NCBI GenBank assembly: GCA_963843535.1
Contig: CAWJKU010000004.1
Coordinates: forward strand, 310,001 to 374,000
Direction: 5' to 3'
DNA length: 64,000 nucleotides
From: CAVUNY01 sp963843535
Lineage (GTDB): Bacteria; Chloroflexota; Anaerolineae; Anaerolineales; Anaerolineaceae
Of the stretch, positions 1 through 8,362 are shown piece after piece. How positions within the stretch are numbered: position 1 is the first letter of the stretch; the number at the start of each line of letters is the position of its first letter. A program made the translations under genes and the position numbers. The notes below the pieces were generated by a model. That model did no database searches. It saw only the letters and a list, made by a program, of their open reading frames with translations, and was not told where the DNA came from.

Positions 1-2
1 TA

Positions 3-506
3 GAAGCACTCACCCTGAATGGACTGGCGGGAAAACTTGGCATCCAGCCGCCTTCGCTTTACAACCATGTTGAAGGGCTGAACGGGCTGTACCGCGAGCT
101 GGCGCTGCGCAACGTGCAGCTTCTGGGTGATCGATTAAACCGGGCCGCGATCGGAGTGTCCGGGGCGCGGGCGGTCATGGCGTTGGCGGAGGCTTACCGG
201 GCCTATATCAAAGACATGCCGGGGCTGTATCTGGCCTCCCTGCGGGCTTCTGGCAACCGGCCTGAGCCAAGCGAAGAACTGCGCCTGGCTGAACAGCGGG
301 TGGTGGCGGTGTGCCTGGCGGTCCTGGCTTCTTTTGGATTAGATGGCGCAGATGGATTGCATGCCGTGCGCGGCTTGCGCAGCCTGGTGCATGGCTTTAC
401 GACGCTGGAGATAGCCGGCGGGTTCGGCCTGCCGCTGGATTGTGACGAAAGCTTTCGCCGACTGGTGGCAATGTTTGTGCGCGGTCTCAACCAGAAAGCC
501 GGTTGA
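3..506 (+). CDS. TetR/AcrR-family transcriptional regulator, 5'-truncated
   Basis: The reading frame is open from the left edge of the window, so the true start is missing. The visible N-terminus (TLNGLAGKLGIQPPSLYNHV) is the end of a TetR helix-turn-helix, with the recognition helix and the typical S-L-Y-N-H-V exit into helix 4. The remaining roughly 140 residues fit a helical ligand-binding domain of the TetR C-terminal type with a W/F-H-G-like motif (LVHGFTTLE). It would repress or activate an unknown target on binding a small ligand. It runs convergent with the M20 peptidase gene (17 bp between stops), so it does not sit where a divergent local regulator would. Family assignment is good, ligand unknown. 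Confidence 0.85.
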   Translation, partial: EALTLNGLAGKLGIQPPSLYNHVEGLNGLYRELALRNVQLLGDRLNRAAIGVSGARAVMALAEAYRAYIKDMPGLYLASLRASGNRPEPSEELRLAEQRVVAVCLAVLASFGLDGADGLHAVRGLRSLVHGFTTLEIAGGFGLPLDCDESFRRLVAMFVRGLNQKAG

Positions 507-523
507 CGCATCGCGCGAACGCT

Positions 524-1660
524 TTACCAGCCTATCAGCAAGGCGGCCAGCAGGGCCGAGCGTTCGGCCAGGGAGTTGGTCAGGATGTATTCGCGTTCAG
601 AATGGGCTCCATCGCCCACCGCGCCAAGGCCGTCCAGCACGGGCACGCCTAATGGGGACACAAAATTGGCATCCGAGCCGCCGCCGGTGGAGCCTTCATG
701 CAGTTCGAGCCCGATCTGGCGGCCAAGCTCCTGGGCTTTCTGGAATGTGCGGATCATCAGATCGTCGCGCGGCATAGGCGGGCGGTTGAGGGTGATAGAT
801 GCGGAGAGGCTTGTGCCGGCGATCCGCGGAGACAGGCCGTTTGTCCACCGCTCCAGGCGCTTGTATTCCCCGGCTTCCAGGATGCGCAAATCGATCAGGG
901 CCCGCGCCTCATCTGGAACGACATTCGGGCGGGTGCCGCCGCTGACCACTCCTACATTCACCGTCGTACCGCGAGAAGCATCGGTCAGTTTTTGAGCCTC
1001 GAGGATGTGATAGGCCAGTTCTTCAATGGCATTGCGCCCGCTGGCATGGTCCACGCCGGCATGTGCCGCGACACCTTTCACCCGCAGCTCGATGTCGCCG
1101 GTGCCTTTGCGCGACGTTTTTAGCGCACCGTTCGCCAGGGCCGGCTCCAGGCACAGGACCAGCCCGGCATGGCGGGCTTCGGCCTCAACCAGGGCACGCG
1201 AAGCCAGGCTGCCGGTTTCTTCATCGCTGGTAAAGAGGACCGTCAGCGGACGTTTTGGCCACTTATTGTGCAGTTTGAGCAGGCGCAGCACGCTCAGCAG
1301 CATGGCGATCCCGCTTTTCATATCCTGCACCCCGGGACCCTGCAGCCTGCCCTCGACTGACTGAAACGGCCGGCAGGCAAGCGTGCCGAGGTCGAACACC
1401 GTGTCCATGTGGCACAGGCACAGGATGCCGCCCGGTCCTGAACCCCAACGGCACACGATCTGGTCTCCCACCCGGTCTTGCGGCATAATCTCGATCGCGC
1501 CGTCCTCCAGCGCGTTGAGCTCACGCAGGATGCGCCTTCCCAGGAGGTCTACGGCAGCTTTGTCGGTCGAAGGTGATTCGATCTCCACCAGTTCTCGCAG
1601 CAGCGATTGGATCGCGGGCAGTTCATTTTGAAAGAGGTCGGGGGATAGCATAGGTAGCAC
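524..1660 (-). CDS. M20-family metallopeptidase / N-acyl-amino-acid deacylase
   Basis: The 378-residue product has the zinc-ligand motifs of the ArgE/DapE/CPG2 (M20) family: H84-M-D86, D113 in GPGVQD, the catalytic pair E147-E148 in SDEETG, GGGSDAN and a late GDGAHSE. It is a soluble dinuclear zinc hydrolase that removes an acyl group or a C-terminal residue from amino acids. A GTG start at 1660 is chosen because AAAGGA lies 5 nt upstream; the ATG at 1651 would be 14 nt away. It is the last gene of a racemase/acyltransferase operon, which suggests an N-succinyl- or N-acyl-L-amino acid hydrolase rather than a peptidase. Glutamate carboxypeptidase-like activity remains an alternative. Confidence 0.85.
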   Translation of the reverse strand: MLPMLSPDLFQNELPAIQSLLRELVEIESPSTDKAAVDLLGRRILRELNALEDGAIEIMPQDRVGDQIVCRWGSGPGGILCLCHMDTVFDLGTLACRPFQSVEGRLQGPGVQDMKSGIAMLLSVLRLLKLHNKWPKRPLTVLFTSDEETGSLASRALVEAEARHAGLVLCLEPALANGALKTSRKGTGDIELRVKGVAAHAGVDHASGRNAIEELAYHILEAQKLTDASRGTTVNVGVVSGGTRPNVVPDEARALIDLRILEAGEYKRLERWTNGLSPRIAGTSLSASITLNRPPMPRDDLMIRTFQKAQELGRQIGLELHEGSTGGGSDANFVSPLGVPVLDGLGAVGDGAHSEREYILTNSLAERSALLAALLIGW

Positions 1661-1683
1661 GGTATCCTTTTTTTTAATGAATC

Positions 1684-1763
1684 GGTCATTGCGAGGCCCG
1701 TTTTTTTGGGCCGAAGCAATCTGCTCGTAATCATAGATTGCTTCGCTTCGCTCGCAATGACGG
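1684..1763. repeat. Palindromic dispersed repeat (REP/MITE-like)
   Basis: An inverted repeat whose outer arms CGGTCATTGCGAG (1684-1696) and CTCGCAATGACGG (1751-1763) are complementary with one mismatch. The inner arms GAAGCAATC and GATTGCTTC continue the palindrome. The TCATTGCGAG...GAAGCAATC wording is typical of small non-coding palindromes scattered between genes in many bacteria. It lies between the GNAT gene and the M20 gene of one operon and could form a stable RNA hairpin. Confidence 0.7.
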
Positions 1764-1819
1764 TTACTCGTTTTGCGTGGCCCCCGGGGTGAGAATGGCT
1801 TATTGTGGGATGGGCGGCT

Positions 1820-2410
1820 CTACGATAGGCTCATGAAGGCTTCAAGGTGGGCCTTGACCTGAGGCCATTCTTCGCTGAGGATGCTGTAATAAACCGATGA
1901 GCGAATAACACCACCTGGAAGGATCACGTGGTTGCGCAGCACGCCTTCGCGGACGGCGCCAATGCGCTCAATCGCTTTCTGTGAGCGCAGGTTGCGCAGG
2001 TCGGTTTTAAATTGCACGCGAATACAATCCAGGTCTTCGAAAGCATGCCGCAGCAGCAGGTATTTGCATTCTGTATTGACGCCGGTACGCTGAAATGCGG
2101 GCGCGTACCATGTGCCGCCAATTTCGAGACCGCGGTTGGCGGGTTCAATATTCAGGTAGCGCGTCATGCCGATTGCCTTGCCGGAAGGCAGATGGATTAC
2201 GGTGAAAGGCAGGTCGGTACCCTCGGCCTGGTAAGCGAGCAGCGAATCGATCATCGAACGCATTTTCTCCCAGCTGTTCACGAAGCCGTAGCGCATAAAC
2301 GTCCAGATATTTTCGTTATTCCCGGCCTCTGTCAGGTCGGCGAGGTGATCATGGGACAGCGGAACCAGGCGGACGATGCGTCCGGTCAGGATGACAGGTT
2401 CAATCTTCAT
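1820..2410 (-). CDS. GNAT-family N-acetyltransferase, RimJ/RimL-like
   Basis: The 196-residue protein begins MKIEPVILTGRIVRLVPL, the usual opening of RimJ/RimL-like GNAT proteins, and carries the YAPAFQRTGVNTECKYLLL segment (acyl-CoA loop and following helix) and the late NLRSQKAIERIGAVREGVLR motif. The frame stays open further upstream, but the ATG at 2410 fits the family start and overlaps the end of the preceding gene by 11 bp. It would move an acyl group from CoA to an amine. Placed in an operon with a racemase of N-acyl amino acids and a deacylase, it may be the D-amino acid N-acyl (succinyl) transferase. Ribosomal-protein or antibiotic acetylation are alternatives. Confidence 0.8.
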   Translation of the reverse strand: MKIEPVILTGRIVRLVPLSHDHLADLTEAGNNENIWTFMRYGFVNSWEKMRSMIDSLLAYQAEGTDLPFTVIHLPSGKAIGMTRYLNIEPANRGLEIGGTWYAPAFQRTGVNTECKYLLLRHAFEDLDCIRVQFKTDLRNLRSQKAIERIGAVREGVLRNHVILPGGVIRSSVYYSILSEEWPQVKAHLEAFMSLS

Positions 2411-3224
2411 TGGCAGAAATCCCAGTTTCCAGCAAGTAAGCCGGGCCGCCCACCCGGGTAAAGCCGGTGACGGTGTAGCCCCTGGCAAAATAATGCATAA
2501 AGAGTTCGCGGGTTTGCAAGCGCCAGGCCAGGGCCGCCCCCGGATCTTTTTGGGGGAAGCGGATGAAATCTTCCGGCAGGTACAGCAGGATGCGCATATC
2601 TTCGATCCCCAGGCGAGGACAGACCGGCTGACCCTTCTCGATGGCATTCACTGCCTGTACGCCCGCGAATCCCGTGTCTGGCAGCGGCCCGCCGGCACGA
2701 AGTACGGTGCGTTCATCGTTTAAATCCCAAACCACCAGCAGGCGGTCGGTCGGCGTGCCGGCGTCGATCCCGGCCATGACGCCGTAGTAATCGGGCAAAT
2801 AGGTGGCGGCGGTTGCGCCCAGGCGGTGAATATTGAGCTGCGCATTGGCTGCCCGCAGCGGATCCACCGTCCAGCGCACCTGGAGAATCCCGCGTTCCAG
2901 GCACCAATCGCGTTGGAACCATTTCAGGCGGGCGCCGATCCCCTGTCCGCGCCACTCCGGCAGCGTGGCAAGCATCTGTGAATGGTGAGCGGTGGGGTCT
3001 TGCGTTGGGAAACTGAATATCAACCCCACCATGTGGTTTTCGGCAGCGAATGCGCCAGCCAGCAGGCCGCCCTCGTGCTGTACCGGGATCAGCATTTCCT
3101 TGGGGGTGGGGATGATCTCCTCTCCCCACACCAGGGTTTGAATCTTTTCGGCAGCGGCCATTTCGGCCTGGGTGCTGAGCTCGCGGATCACGACCGGACC
3201 GCGCGCTGTATGGAAGACGGTCAT
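2400..3224 (-). CDS. GNAT-superfamily acyltransferase of the racemase-associated type
   Basis: A 274-residue GNAT protein. The acyl-CoA pyrophosphate loop is RGQGIG at 92-97, followed by LKWFQRDWCLERG; the next strand reads VRWTVDPLRAANAQLNIHRLG, a segment typical of the predicted GNAT group that sits beside MenC-like N-acylamino-acid racemases. Its ATG overlaps the racemase stop by 4 bp (ATGA), so the two are translationally coupled. The likely role is N-acylation (for example succinylation) of amino acids as substrate supply for the racemase. It is unrelated in sequence to the second GNAT downstream, so the operon has two acyltransferases of different subfamilies. Confidence 0.82.
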   Translation of the reverse strand: MTVFHTARGPVVIRELSTQAEMAAAEKIQTLVWGEEIIPTPKEMLIPVQHEGGLLAGAFAAENHMVGLIFSFPTQDPTAHHSQMLATLPEWRGQGIGARLKWFQRDWCLERGILQVRWTVDPLRAANAQLNIHRLGATAATYLPDYYGVMAGIDAGTPTDRLLVVWDLNDERTVLRAGGPLPDTGFAGVQAVNAIEKGQPVCPRLGIEDMRILLYLPEDFIRFPQKDPGAALAWRLQTRELFMHYFARGYTVTGFTRVGGPAYLLETGISANED

Positions 3225-4327
3225 ACGCGGATTACCTCTTTATAGACGGTCAGGCTGTCCAGAAAGGGCCGGTTGAGGGTTACGCCGATGCCCACCCCCT
3301 GCGGGACAGGCATAAAACCGGCGCGGGTTTCGAGCGGTTCGTTGATAATATCCTGCTTCCAATAGCGGCTGCTCGAACTGGTATCGCCGGGTTTGGTGAA
3401 ATTGGGCAGGGTAGCCAGGTGAATGTTGTGGGCGCGGCCGATGCCGCTCTCCAACATGCCGCCGCACCACACCGGGGCGCCAAAAGATTGGGCGACATCA
3501 TGCACGCGCCGCGCTTCGAGGTGACCGCCGACCCGCCCAACCTTGATATTGATCACCCTGCCGGATCCAATTTCCAACCCTTTACGCGCGTCTTCTGGTG
3601 AGAGAATCGATTCATCCAGGCAGATAGAAGTTTTCAACTGGGTCTGAAGTTTGGCGTGGTCGATTAAATCGTCATACGCCAGGGGCTGCTCGATGTAATC
3701 TAACTGGTACTGGTCCAGATCGCGCAGGATGTGCAGTTCAGCCAGCGAGTAGCATGAATTTGCGTCCACCGTCAGCGTGGCACCCGGGAATTCTTTGCGT
3801 ATGTAGGCAATCAAGTTGGTATCCCAACCGGGCTTAATCTTCAGCTTGATGCGCTGGTAGCCCTGGTCGAGATGTTTTTGAACCTGCTCGCGGGTGACTT
3901 CCAGCGTCTTCTGGATGCCCAGGCTGACGCCAACCGGGATCGCCTCGCGGTTGCCGCCTAACAGCCGCCCCAAAGGGAGGTTCATGGATTTCGCCCAAAG
4001 GTCCCAGAAAGCCATTTCCACCAGGGCCTTTGACATGCGGTTGCCGCGAAACATCGCCATTCGGTCCAGCACATCCTGCGGCGTCTGCAAGGCTGTGCGC
4101 AGCACGCGCGGCAGCAGGGCTTCTTTCAACAACGCCACTGCGCCGGAGACGTATTCTTCGCGGTAAAGCGGCAAGGTTTCCATTACGCCCTCGCCATAGC
4201 CCTCCAATCCCTGGCTGAACAGGGTCAACAGGGGGATCGTTCGCTCGGTTTCTACCCCGAAAGAAGTCTCGAATGGCCGCAGGAGCTGCAGCCGGATGAT
4301 CCTGAGTTCTGCGCTGTCAATTTTCAT
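3221..4327 (-). CDS. o-Succinylbenzoate synthase / N-succinylamino acid racemase (enolase superfamily)
   Basis: The 368-residue protein has the full enolase-superfamily catalytic set of the MenC/NSAR group: K161-x-K163 (RIKLKIKPG), metal ligands D188 (VDAN), E213 (IEQPL) and D238 (CLDES), and K262 (NIKVGRVGG). ATG at 4327 is preceded by AAAGGTGG. Members are o-succinylbenzoate synthases, N-succinylamino acid racemases, or both. No other menaquinone gene is near. The neighbours are two GNAT acyltransferases and an M20 hydrolase, the same combination described in Geobacillus for irreversible D- to L-amino acid conversion, so racemase is favoured. The gene opens the operon running down to 524. 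Confidence 0.88.
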   Translation of the reverse strand: MKIDSAELRIIRLQLLRPFETSFGVETERTIPLLTLFSQGLEGYGEGVMETLPLYREEYVSGAVALLKEALLPRVLRTALQTPQDVLDRMAMFRGNRMSKALVEMAFWDLWAKSMNLPLGRLLGGNREAIPVGVSLGIQKTLEVTREQVQKHLDQGYQRIKLKIKPGWDTNLIAYIRKEFPGATLTVDANSCYSLAELHILRDLDQYQLDYIEQPLAYDDLIDHAKLQTQLKTSICLDESILSPEDARKGLEIGSGRVINIKVGRVGGHLEARRVHDVAQSFGAPVWCGGMLESGIGRAHNIHLATLPNFTKPGDTSSSSRYWKQDIINEPLETRAGFMPVPQGVGIGVTLNRPFLDSLTVYKEVIRV

Positions 4328-4407
4328 GGAACCACCTTTGTCTCCAGTTATAACCTAGAACCGTCAATCATGGCTCATCACTTGCCAGCCTTTTTTGCGC
4401 CAGGAAA

Positions 4408-5461
4408 TTAACGCGCCAGATCTGGCGGCGCAGAATTCCGGAAATGCTGCCAAAATTGGGTGCGCACCTGCTCGCGAGAGGCTGTGCCGGTGGTGCCGAT
4501 CTGCTGGATGGTGATCGATGCGACCAGGTTGCCAATGAAGGCGGCTTCGGCGGGCTGCGCCCCGCAGGCCAGGGCGGCAACCAGGCCCGCCAAACAGCTG
4601 TCGCCGGCCCCGACGATATCGATCTCTCCACCGACCGCGACCGCCGGGACGCGCTCGCAGCCGGAGCCGGTAACAACCAGGATGCCCTGATCGCCCATCG
4701 TTAGAAAAACAGGCTTTCCGGTGCGATGATAAAGTTGTAAACCACAGGCCTGCAGGCGGTCGCTCCAGGAATCGGCGGCGGCAGCCGGTGGCAGTGTTGC
4801 GAGCGCTTCTTGCGCATTTGGCTTGAGAATCACCGATTCATACTGCCCGATCCGGGCGCGTGAATCGACGGCAATCACCATTTCAGGATTTTGTTTCGCC
4901 AGTCTCTTAATCTCGGCGCGCACCTGGCCGGTGATCACCCCGCAGTCGTTTTCAATCACCTGGTCGGCGACCGCCACCCCATCCATCGCGGGCAGCAGAT
5001 TTCGTAATCGGGTGATGATCTCTTCCTGGATACCGGCGGGGAGCGGGCCCCGGTTTTTGATATCCTGGCGTTCAAGCTCATGCCGGCGCCCATCCTTTTC
5101 GACGACCAGCGGCTTGGTGTAGGTGGGTGTGATATACTTCATGGCTCTCGATCAGGCCATCCAGGTGGACGCCGAGCTTCGCCAATCCTTGTTTCAGCTC
5201 ATAGCCGTGTCCATCTCGGCCGATCACGCCCAGGGCAGTGACCTGGCAGCCGAGCGCGGCCAGGTTAGCGCAGACATTACCCGCAGCGCCGGGAGTGGTG
5301 CGGAGCTCAACCACCTGGTAGGCTTCCAACCCGGTTTCGAGCGACGTCTCGCTCAACCGGCGGTCGATCACCCGGTATTCATCCAGGAAAAAATCACCCA
5401 GGACAAGGATGCGGCGGGTTGAAAAGGCGTTCAGCAGTTCCTCAAGGCGAGAAGCTTCCAT
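4408..5461 (-). pseudogene. PfkB-family (HldE/RfaE-like) carbohydrate kinase, frameshifted
   Basis: Two overlapping frames give one protein. The first (from ATG 5461) holds the N-terminal half: ILVLGDFFLDEY, TPGAAGNVCANLAALG and GVIGRDGHG. The second (from about 5142 to 4408) holds TYTKPLVVEKDG, the C-terminal half and the catalytic GAGDSCLAG. The join lies near 5143, where one extra base moves the frame. A fused product would be about 350 residues, the size of the sugar-kinase half of bifunctional HldE. The family phosphorylates sugars such as heptose 7-phosphate; no nucleotidyltransferase half is present. Both halves are well conserved, so this is either a recent mutation or an assembly error. 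It ends a four-gene operon, 5 bp after the deoxyhypusine-synthase-like gene. Confidence 0.8.
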
Positions 5462-5466
5462 TTTCC

Positions 5467-6438
5467 TTATTTCTTCTGGTCCAACTGGCCGGTCACCTGC
5501 CGGTAAAGATTGGGCAAGGTCTGGGCGTGGTCGCCGCGTACGTAAAAGCTTTCACCACCGTCCTGGACGGTGCGCACCAGGATGGTCTTTACCGGGCGGA
5601 AATAATATTGAGGATCGGTCTTGGGCGCTTCGTGATGAATGTCGGGGCCGAGCGCCTGCAGGTCAAACAGGGCGGTGGCAAAGCGGTTGATGGATTGCCC
5701 ACGCTGGCTGGCGACGTTGCGGGCCATGGAGAGAGCTTTCAGGTAAACCTCCGGCCCCATGACGGCCGTGCCAAAATTCAGCAAGACGCCCCCTTCCAGG
5801 TTTGATACGGTATGGGCCAGGATCAAAAAATCGCGGTAAGAGGTAGCGCCCAACGCCGCGCCGTCGCAGTTTGGATGTTCGTGGATGATATCGTACCCGA
5901 TCCCGACGTGGACGGTCACCGGAATATGCAGCCGGAACCCGGCGGCCAAAATACTGGCTGCCCGCTGGGGAAAGGCCTGGTTTTCGATCATGCGTCCCAC
6001 GGCTTCTCCCAGCCCCATATTCTCAACCGAACCCTGGTAAATGGCGTCATTGATCAGGCTGGTTTCCTGCCACAAGCCGAACTGACCTTCTTTTATGTAA
6101 TGAGCCACGCTTTCAGATGTTGCGCCGATCAGCGCCAGCTCAAAGTCGTGGATCACCCCGGCCCCATTCAGGCCCACATGGGTGATGATCCCGCGTTCCA
6201 TCAAATCTACCACGAAGCGAGAAAGACCGCGCTTAATGACGTGGGCGCCCATCATTAATATCACCGGGTGTCCTGATAGGTGAGCCCGGACAACGCGCGC
6301 CGCCACCTGGGTCAGGTTGGGGTCTTCAAACGGCGGGACCGCATCCAGCGAGACCAGATCAGCCATAGTGACATCATGGACGCGTTCCGCCAGGGGCAGC
6401 AGCTTAAGCTGCGATCGATCGAATATGGGAAAAGACAT
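5467..6438 (-). CDS. Deoxyhypusine-synthase-like protein of unknown function
   Basis: A 323-residue soluble protein. Segments such as PVILMMGAHVIKRGLSRFVVDLMERG, here shortened to MMGAHVIKRGLS, together with THVGLNGAGVIHDFELA, GATSESV, HVGIGYDIIHEHPNCDGAALG and LNFGTAVMGPEV resemble the NAD-binding Rossmann-like fold of deoxyhypusine synthases. A bacterial eIF5A substrate is not expected, so hypusine formation is unlikely. The gene lies 3 bp from the HAD phosphatase and 5 bp from the sugar kinase, which points to a role with a phosphorylated sugar or polyol. I recognise the fold family with moderate confidence but not the reaction. Confidence 0.65.
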   Translation of the reverse strand: MSFPIFDRSQLKLLPLAERVHDVTMADLVSLDAVPPFEDPNLTQVAARVVRAHLSGHPVILMMGAHVIKRGLSRFVVDLMERGIITHVGLNGAGVIHDFELALIGATSESVAHYIKEGQFGLWQETSLINDAIYQGSVENMGLGEAVGRMIENQAFPQRAASILAAGFRLHIPVTVHVGIGYDIIHEHPNCDGAALGATSYRDFLILAHTVSNLEGGVLLNFGTAVMGPEVYLKALSMARNVASQRGQSINRFATALFDLQALGPDIHHEAPKTDPQYYFRPVKTILVRTVQDGGESFYVRGDHAQTLPNLYRQVTGQLDQKK

Positions 6439-6441
6439 GCT

Positions 6442-7281
6442 TTATTCCTCTGCAAAAAGGTAGGCTGCCAGGCGGTCGCTGCAGCGATAATCGGGAATGA
6501 TCAGATCGGCCCCGGCCTGGATCAAGCGCCGGCGTTTCCATTCATCGATGCCCTGGCGCAGGGCTTCGTTCGAGGCGACGCCGACCGCGATGCCTCCCAC
6601 GGATTTCGTGTCTTCAATCTCGACAAAGCCGTCGCCAAATGTGACCAGTTCGGGGCCGCGCAGGTCGTTTTCAGTGATCAGGCGCTCGATCACTATTTTT
6701 TTGGATTGGTTCTGGCTGTCATCCCGAGCGCCATAAATACCGGCAAAAAACGATGCTATCCCCAGCGCGGCAGCTTCATCGACCACAAAGACCTCATCTG
6801 TGCCAGAAGCGAGGTAGCAGGTCACGCGCCGCGTACGTAGGGTATCCAATAAGCGGAATGCGCCGGGAACCATCAGTTCTTCAGGATTAATACATCCCGA
6901 TTTCAAGCCATTTAAGCGGTCCCGGATATGCGCTCCCAGCCGGTCAAGATACATCTGTTTATATACCAGCGGCGGCTCGGCCTTGCCGCCGCGCAGTTCG
7001 ATTTCCTGGCACAACTGGATCATCTGGAAAATGGTCTGGATGCCGGTAGTCCGCCCGATGAACTCTTCGACCACGACGGTCAGGGCTTCTTCCGATTCAT
7101 GCCGGGGTGTTGCGAGCAAAAGTTCGACCATCATCGGGATCATGATACCCTGCCACCCTTCACGGATCAAGGACAGGGTCCCGTCGAAATCAAACAAGGC
7201 ATAGCGGATGAGCCCGCGCTGGGTGCTGGGGTGGATGATCTCGATTGGGGTCCCGGGTAAAAATGGCATGCGCTGGTCCAT
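6442..7281 (-). CDS. HAD-family hydrolase (phosphatase-like)
   Basis: The 279-residue product has the HAD nucleophile motif FDFDGTL (D31, D33), a motif II region CYLASGTDEVFV, and an acidic motif IV in TFGDGFVEIEDTK. A helical cap of about 120 residues lies between motifs I and II (class C1 type). The frame is open upstream, but the ATG at 7281 overlaps the preceding stop as TAATG, which marks a coupled start. It probably dephosphorylates a small phosphorylated metabolite. Being co-transcribed with a PfkB-like sugar kinase and a deoxyhypusine-synthase-like protein suggests a sugar-phosphate route. Substrate unknown. Confidence 0.8.
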   Translation of the reverse strand: MDQRMPFLPGTPIEIIHPSTQRGLIRYALFDFDGTLSLIREGWQGIMIPMMVELLLATPRHESEEALTVVVEEFIGRTTGIQTIFQMIQLCQEIELRGGKAEPPLVYKQMYLDRLGAHIRDRLNGLKSGCINPEELMVPGAFRLLDTLRTRRVTCYLASGTDEVFVVDEAAALGIASFFAGIYGARDDSQNQSKKIVIERLITENDLRGPELVTFGDGFVEIEDTKSVGGIAVGVASNEALRQGIDEWKRRRLIQAGADLIIPDYRCSDRLAAYLFAEE

Positions 7282-7637
7282 TACGGCTTCTTGCGGGATC
7301 TCGGCTTTTCCGTTGGGAATATTTTCCAGGGGTAAGGTTCTCCAGGCTGCGGCCCTTTTTTCCACTGCTGGTAGCGCTGCGCCAGGCAGCCGCCACATGG
7401 GCGGTAGCCCGCGGCGATGGCGCTTTGCTCATCGGAAAAAAATACCCGGATTTTCGGCTGGTCCGGCGGCAAGCCCCGGTCCGGAAATCCGCAGGCCGGC
7501 AAGCCGCAGTCTAATAACCCGTAGATTTTTAGTTTGCGGTTGCCGGCCAGCGTGCCCGGATCAGGACTTTCATAAAATTCGCCGTTGGCTCCCATCAGGT
7601 GAAATCGTTTGGGGAAGTGTGACCGATCGTCAACCAT
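7281..7637 (-). CDS. Ada-type metal-binding domain protein
   Basis: A 118-residue stand-alone version of the N-terminal domain of Ada. Four cysteines are placed as in that domain: C44, C49, C81 and C84 (the last pair in GYRPCGGC), with the flanking KIYGLLDC and RVFFSDEQSAIAAGYRPC signature. In Ada these bind zinc and one cysteine takes a methyl group from DNA phosphotriesters. No methyltransferase or AraC domain follows. Similar small proteins occur apart from DNA repair, so its job here is open. It is first in the operon with the HAD, deoxyhypusine-synthase-like and kinase genes, its stop overlapping the next start by one base. Confidence 0.78.
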   Translation of the reverse strand: MVDDRSHFPKRFHLMGANGEFYESPDPGTLAGNRKLKIYGLLDCGLPACGFPDRGLPPDQPKIRVFFSDEQSAIAAGYRPCGGCLAQRYQQWKKGPQPGEPYPWKIFPTEKPRSRKKP

Positions 7638-7681
7638 AAAACTATTTTACCTGTAATCTGAGAGCTTGCAGGTGAACCGGA

Positions 7682-8362
7682 TTATATCGCCAGCTGTTTT
7701 TGGAGCAGAATAATCACCGCGTTGGCAAAGAGCACGTTGATTTCCACGGTGCTTTTTGTTGATGTCTGGCTGAGGATCAAGGATTGCTGCGTTTCACCGG
7801 TGGTGCTTTGTACTGCTGCCATTTCCATGCCGGTCCCACCGCCCATCAGAATGCCCCCATCCGGAGGCATATCTCCTCCAGGCCCGCCGCCCATATTCTG
7901 GCCCTGGCTGGGTGTTGTGGCGGCAGTTGTGGTTTTTGTGGTGGAGCTGGTCAGGCTGGATTGAGATTGGTATTTCTGCAGCATGCTGGTCAACTCCTCT
8001 TGGGTCAACGCTAATTGTTCAATATGAGCCAGTTGATCTGCGGTGAGGCTCTCCTGGATCTGGGTGTAAACTGCGGCGATTTCCTGGCTGGCTGCGTTTT
8101 TATCCGCTCCCAGGCTCTGCACTGCCTGCCAGAGCGGCAGCAATGTCGCGGCTTGATCGGCCGTGATGGAAAGGGGGGTGCCATCCAGGCTTAGAATGCC
8201 AAACCCCAGTTTTTCTGTTGTGGCTAACTGTGTGGAATCGGTAATCTGACTTAAGGAGGCGGCGCTTGAGGTGCTGCCCGTAGTGGTCGCAGTCTGGCTG
8301 GAGCAGGCTGCTGTCAGGCACAGCATAAAAATGGAGGCCAGAACAATCGCTCTCTTGAACAT
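7682..8362 (-). CDS. Small secreted lipoprotein, function unknown
   Basis: The 226-residue product begins with a lipoprotein signal peptide (MFKRAIVLASIFMLCLTAAC; lipobox LTAAC). ATG at 8362 is chosen over upstream in-frame codons because AAGGAGA precedes it. After a Ser/Thr-rich linker comes a helical stretch (TADQAATLLPLWQAV, LTADQLAHIEQLALTQEEL) resembling the repeated helix pairs of Chloroflexota lipoproteins that measure or bind small ligands, followed by a Gly/Met/Pro-rich low-complexity part (MGGGPGGDMPPDGG). The Met-rich part could bind copper, but this is speculation. No operon partner: the upstream gene is divergent. Confidence 0.65.
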   Translation of the reverse strand: MFKRAIVLASIFMLCLTAACSSQTATTTGSTSSAASLSQITDSTQLATTEKLGFGILSLDGTPLSITADQAATLLPLWQAVQSLGADKNAASQEIAAVYTQIQESLTADQLAHIEQLALTQEELTSMLQKYQSQSSLTSSTTKTTTAATTPSQGQNMGGGPGGDMPPDGGILMGGGTGMEMAAVQSTTGETQQSLILSQTSTKSTVEINVLFANAVIILLQKQLAI

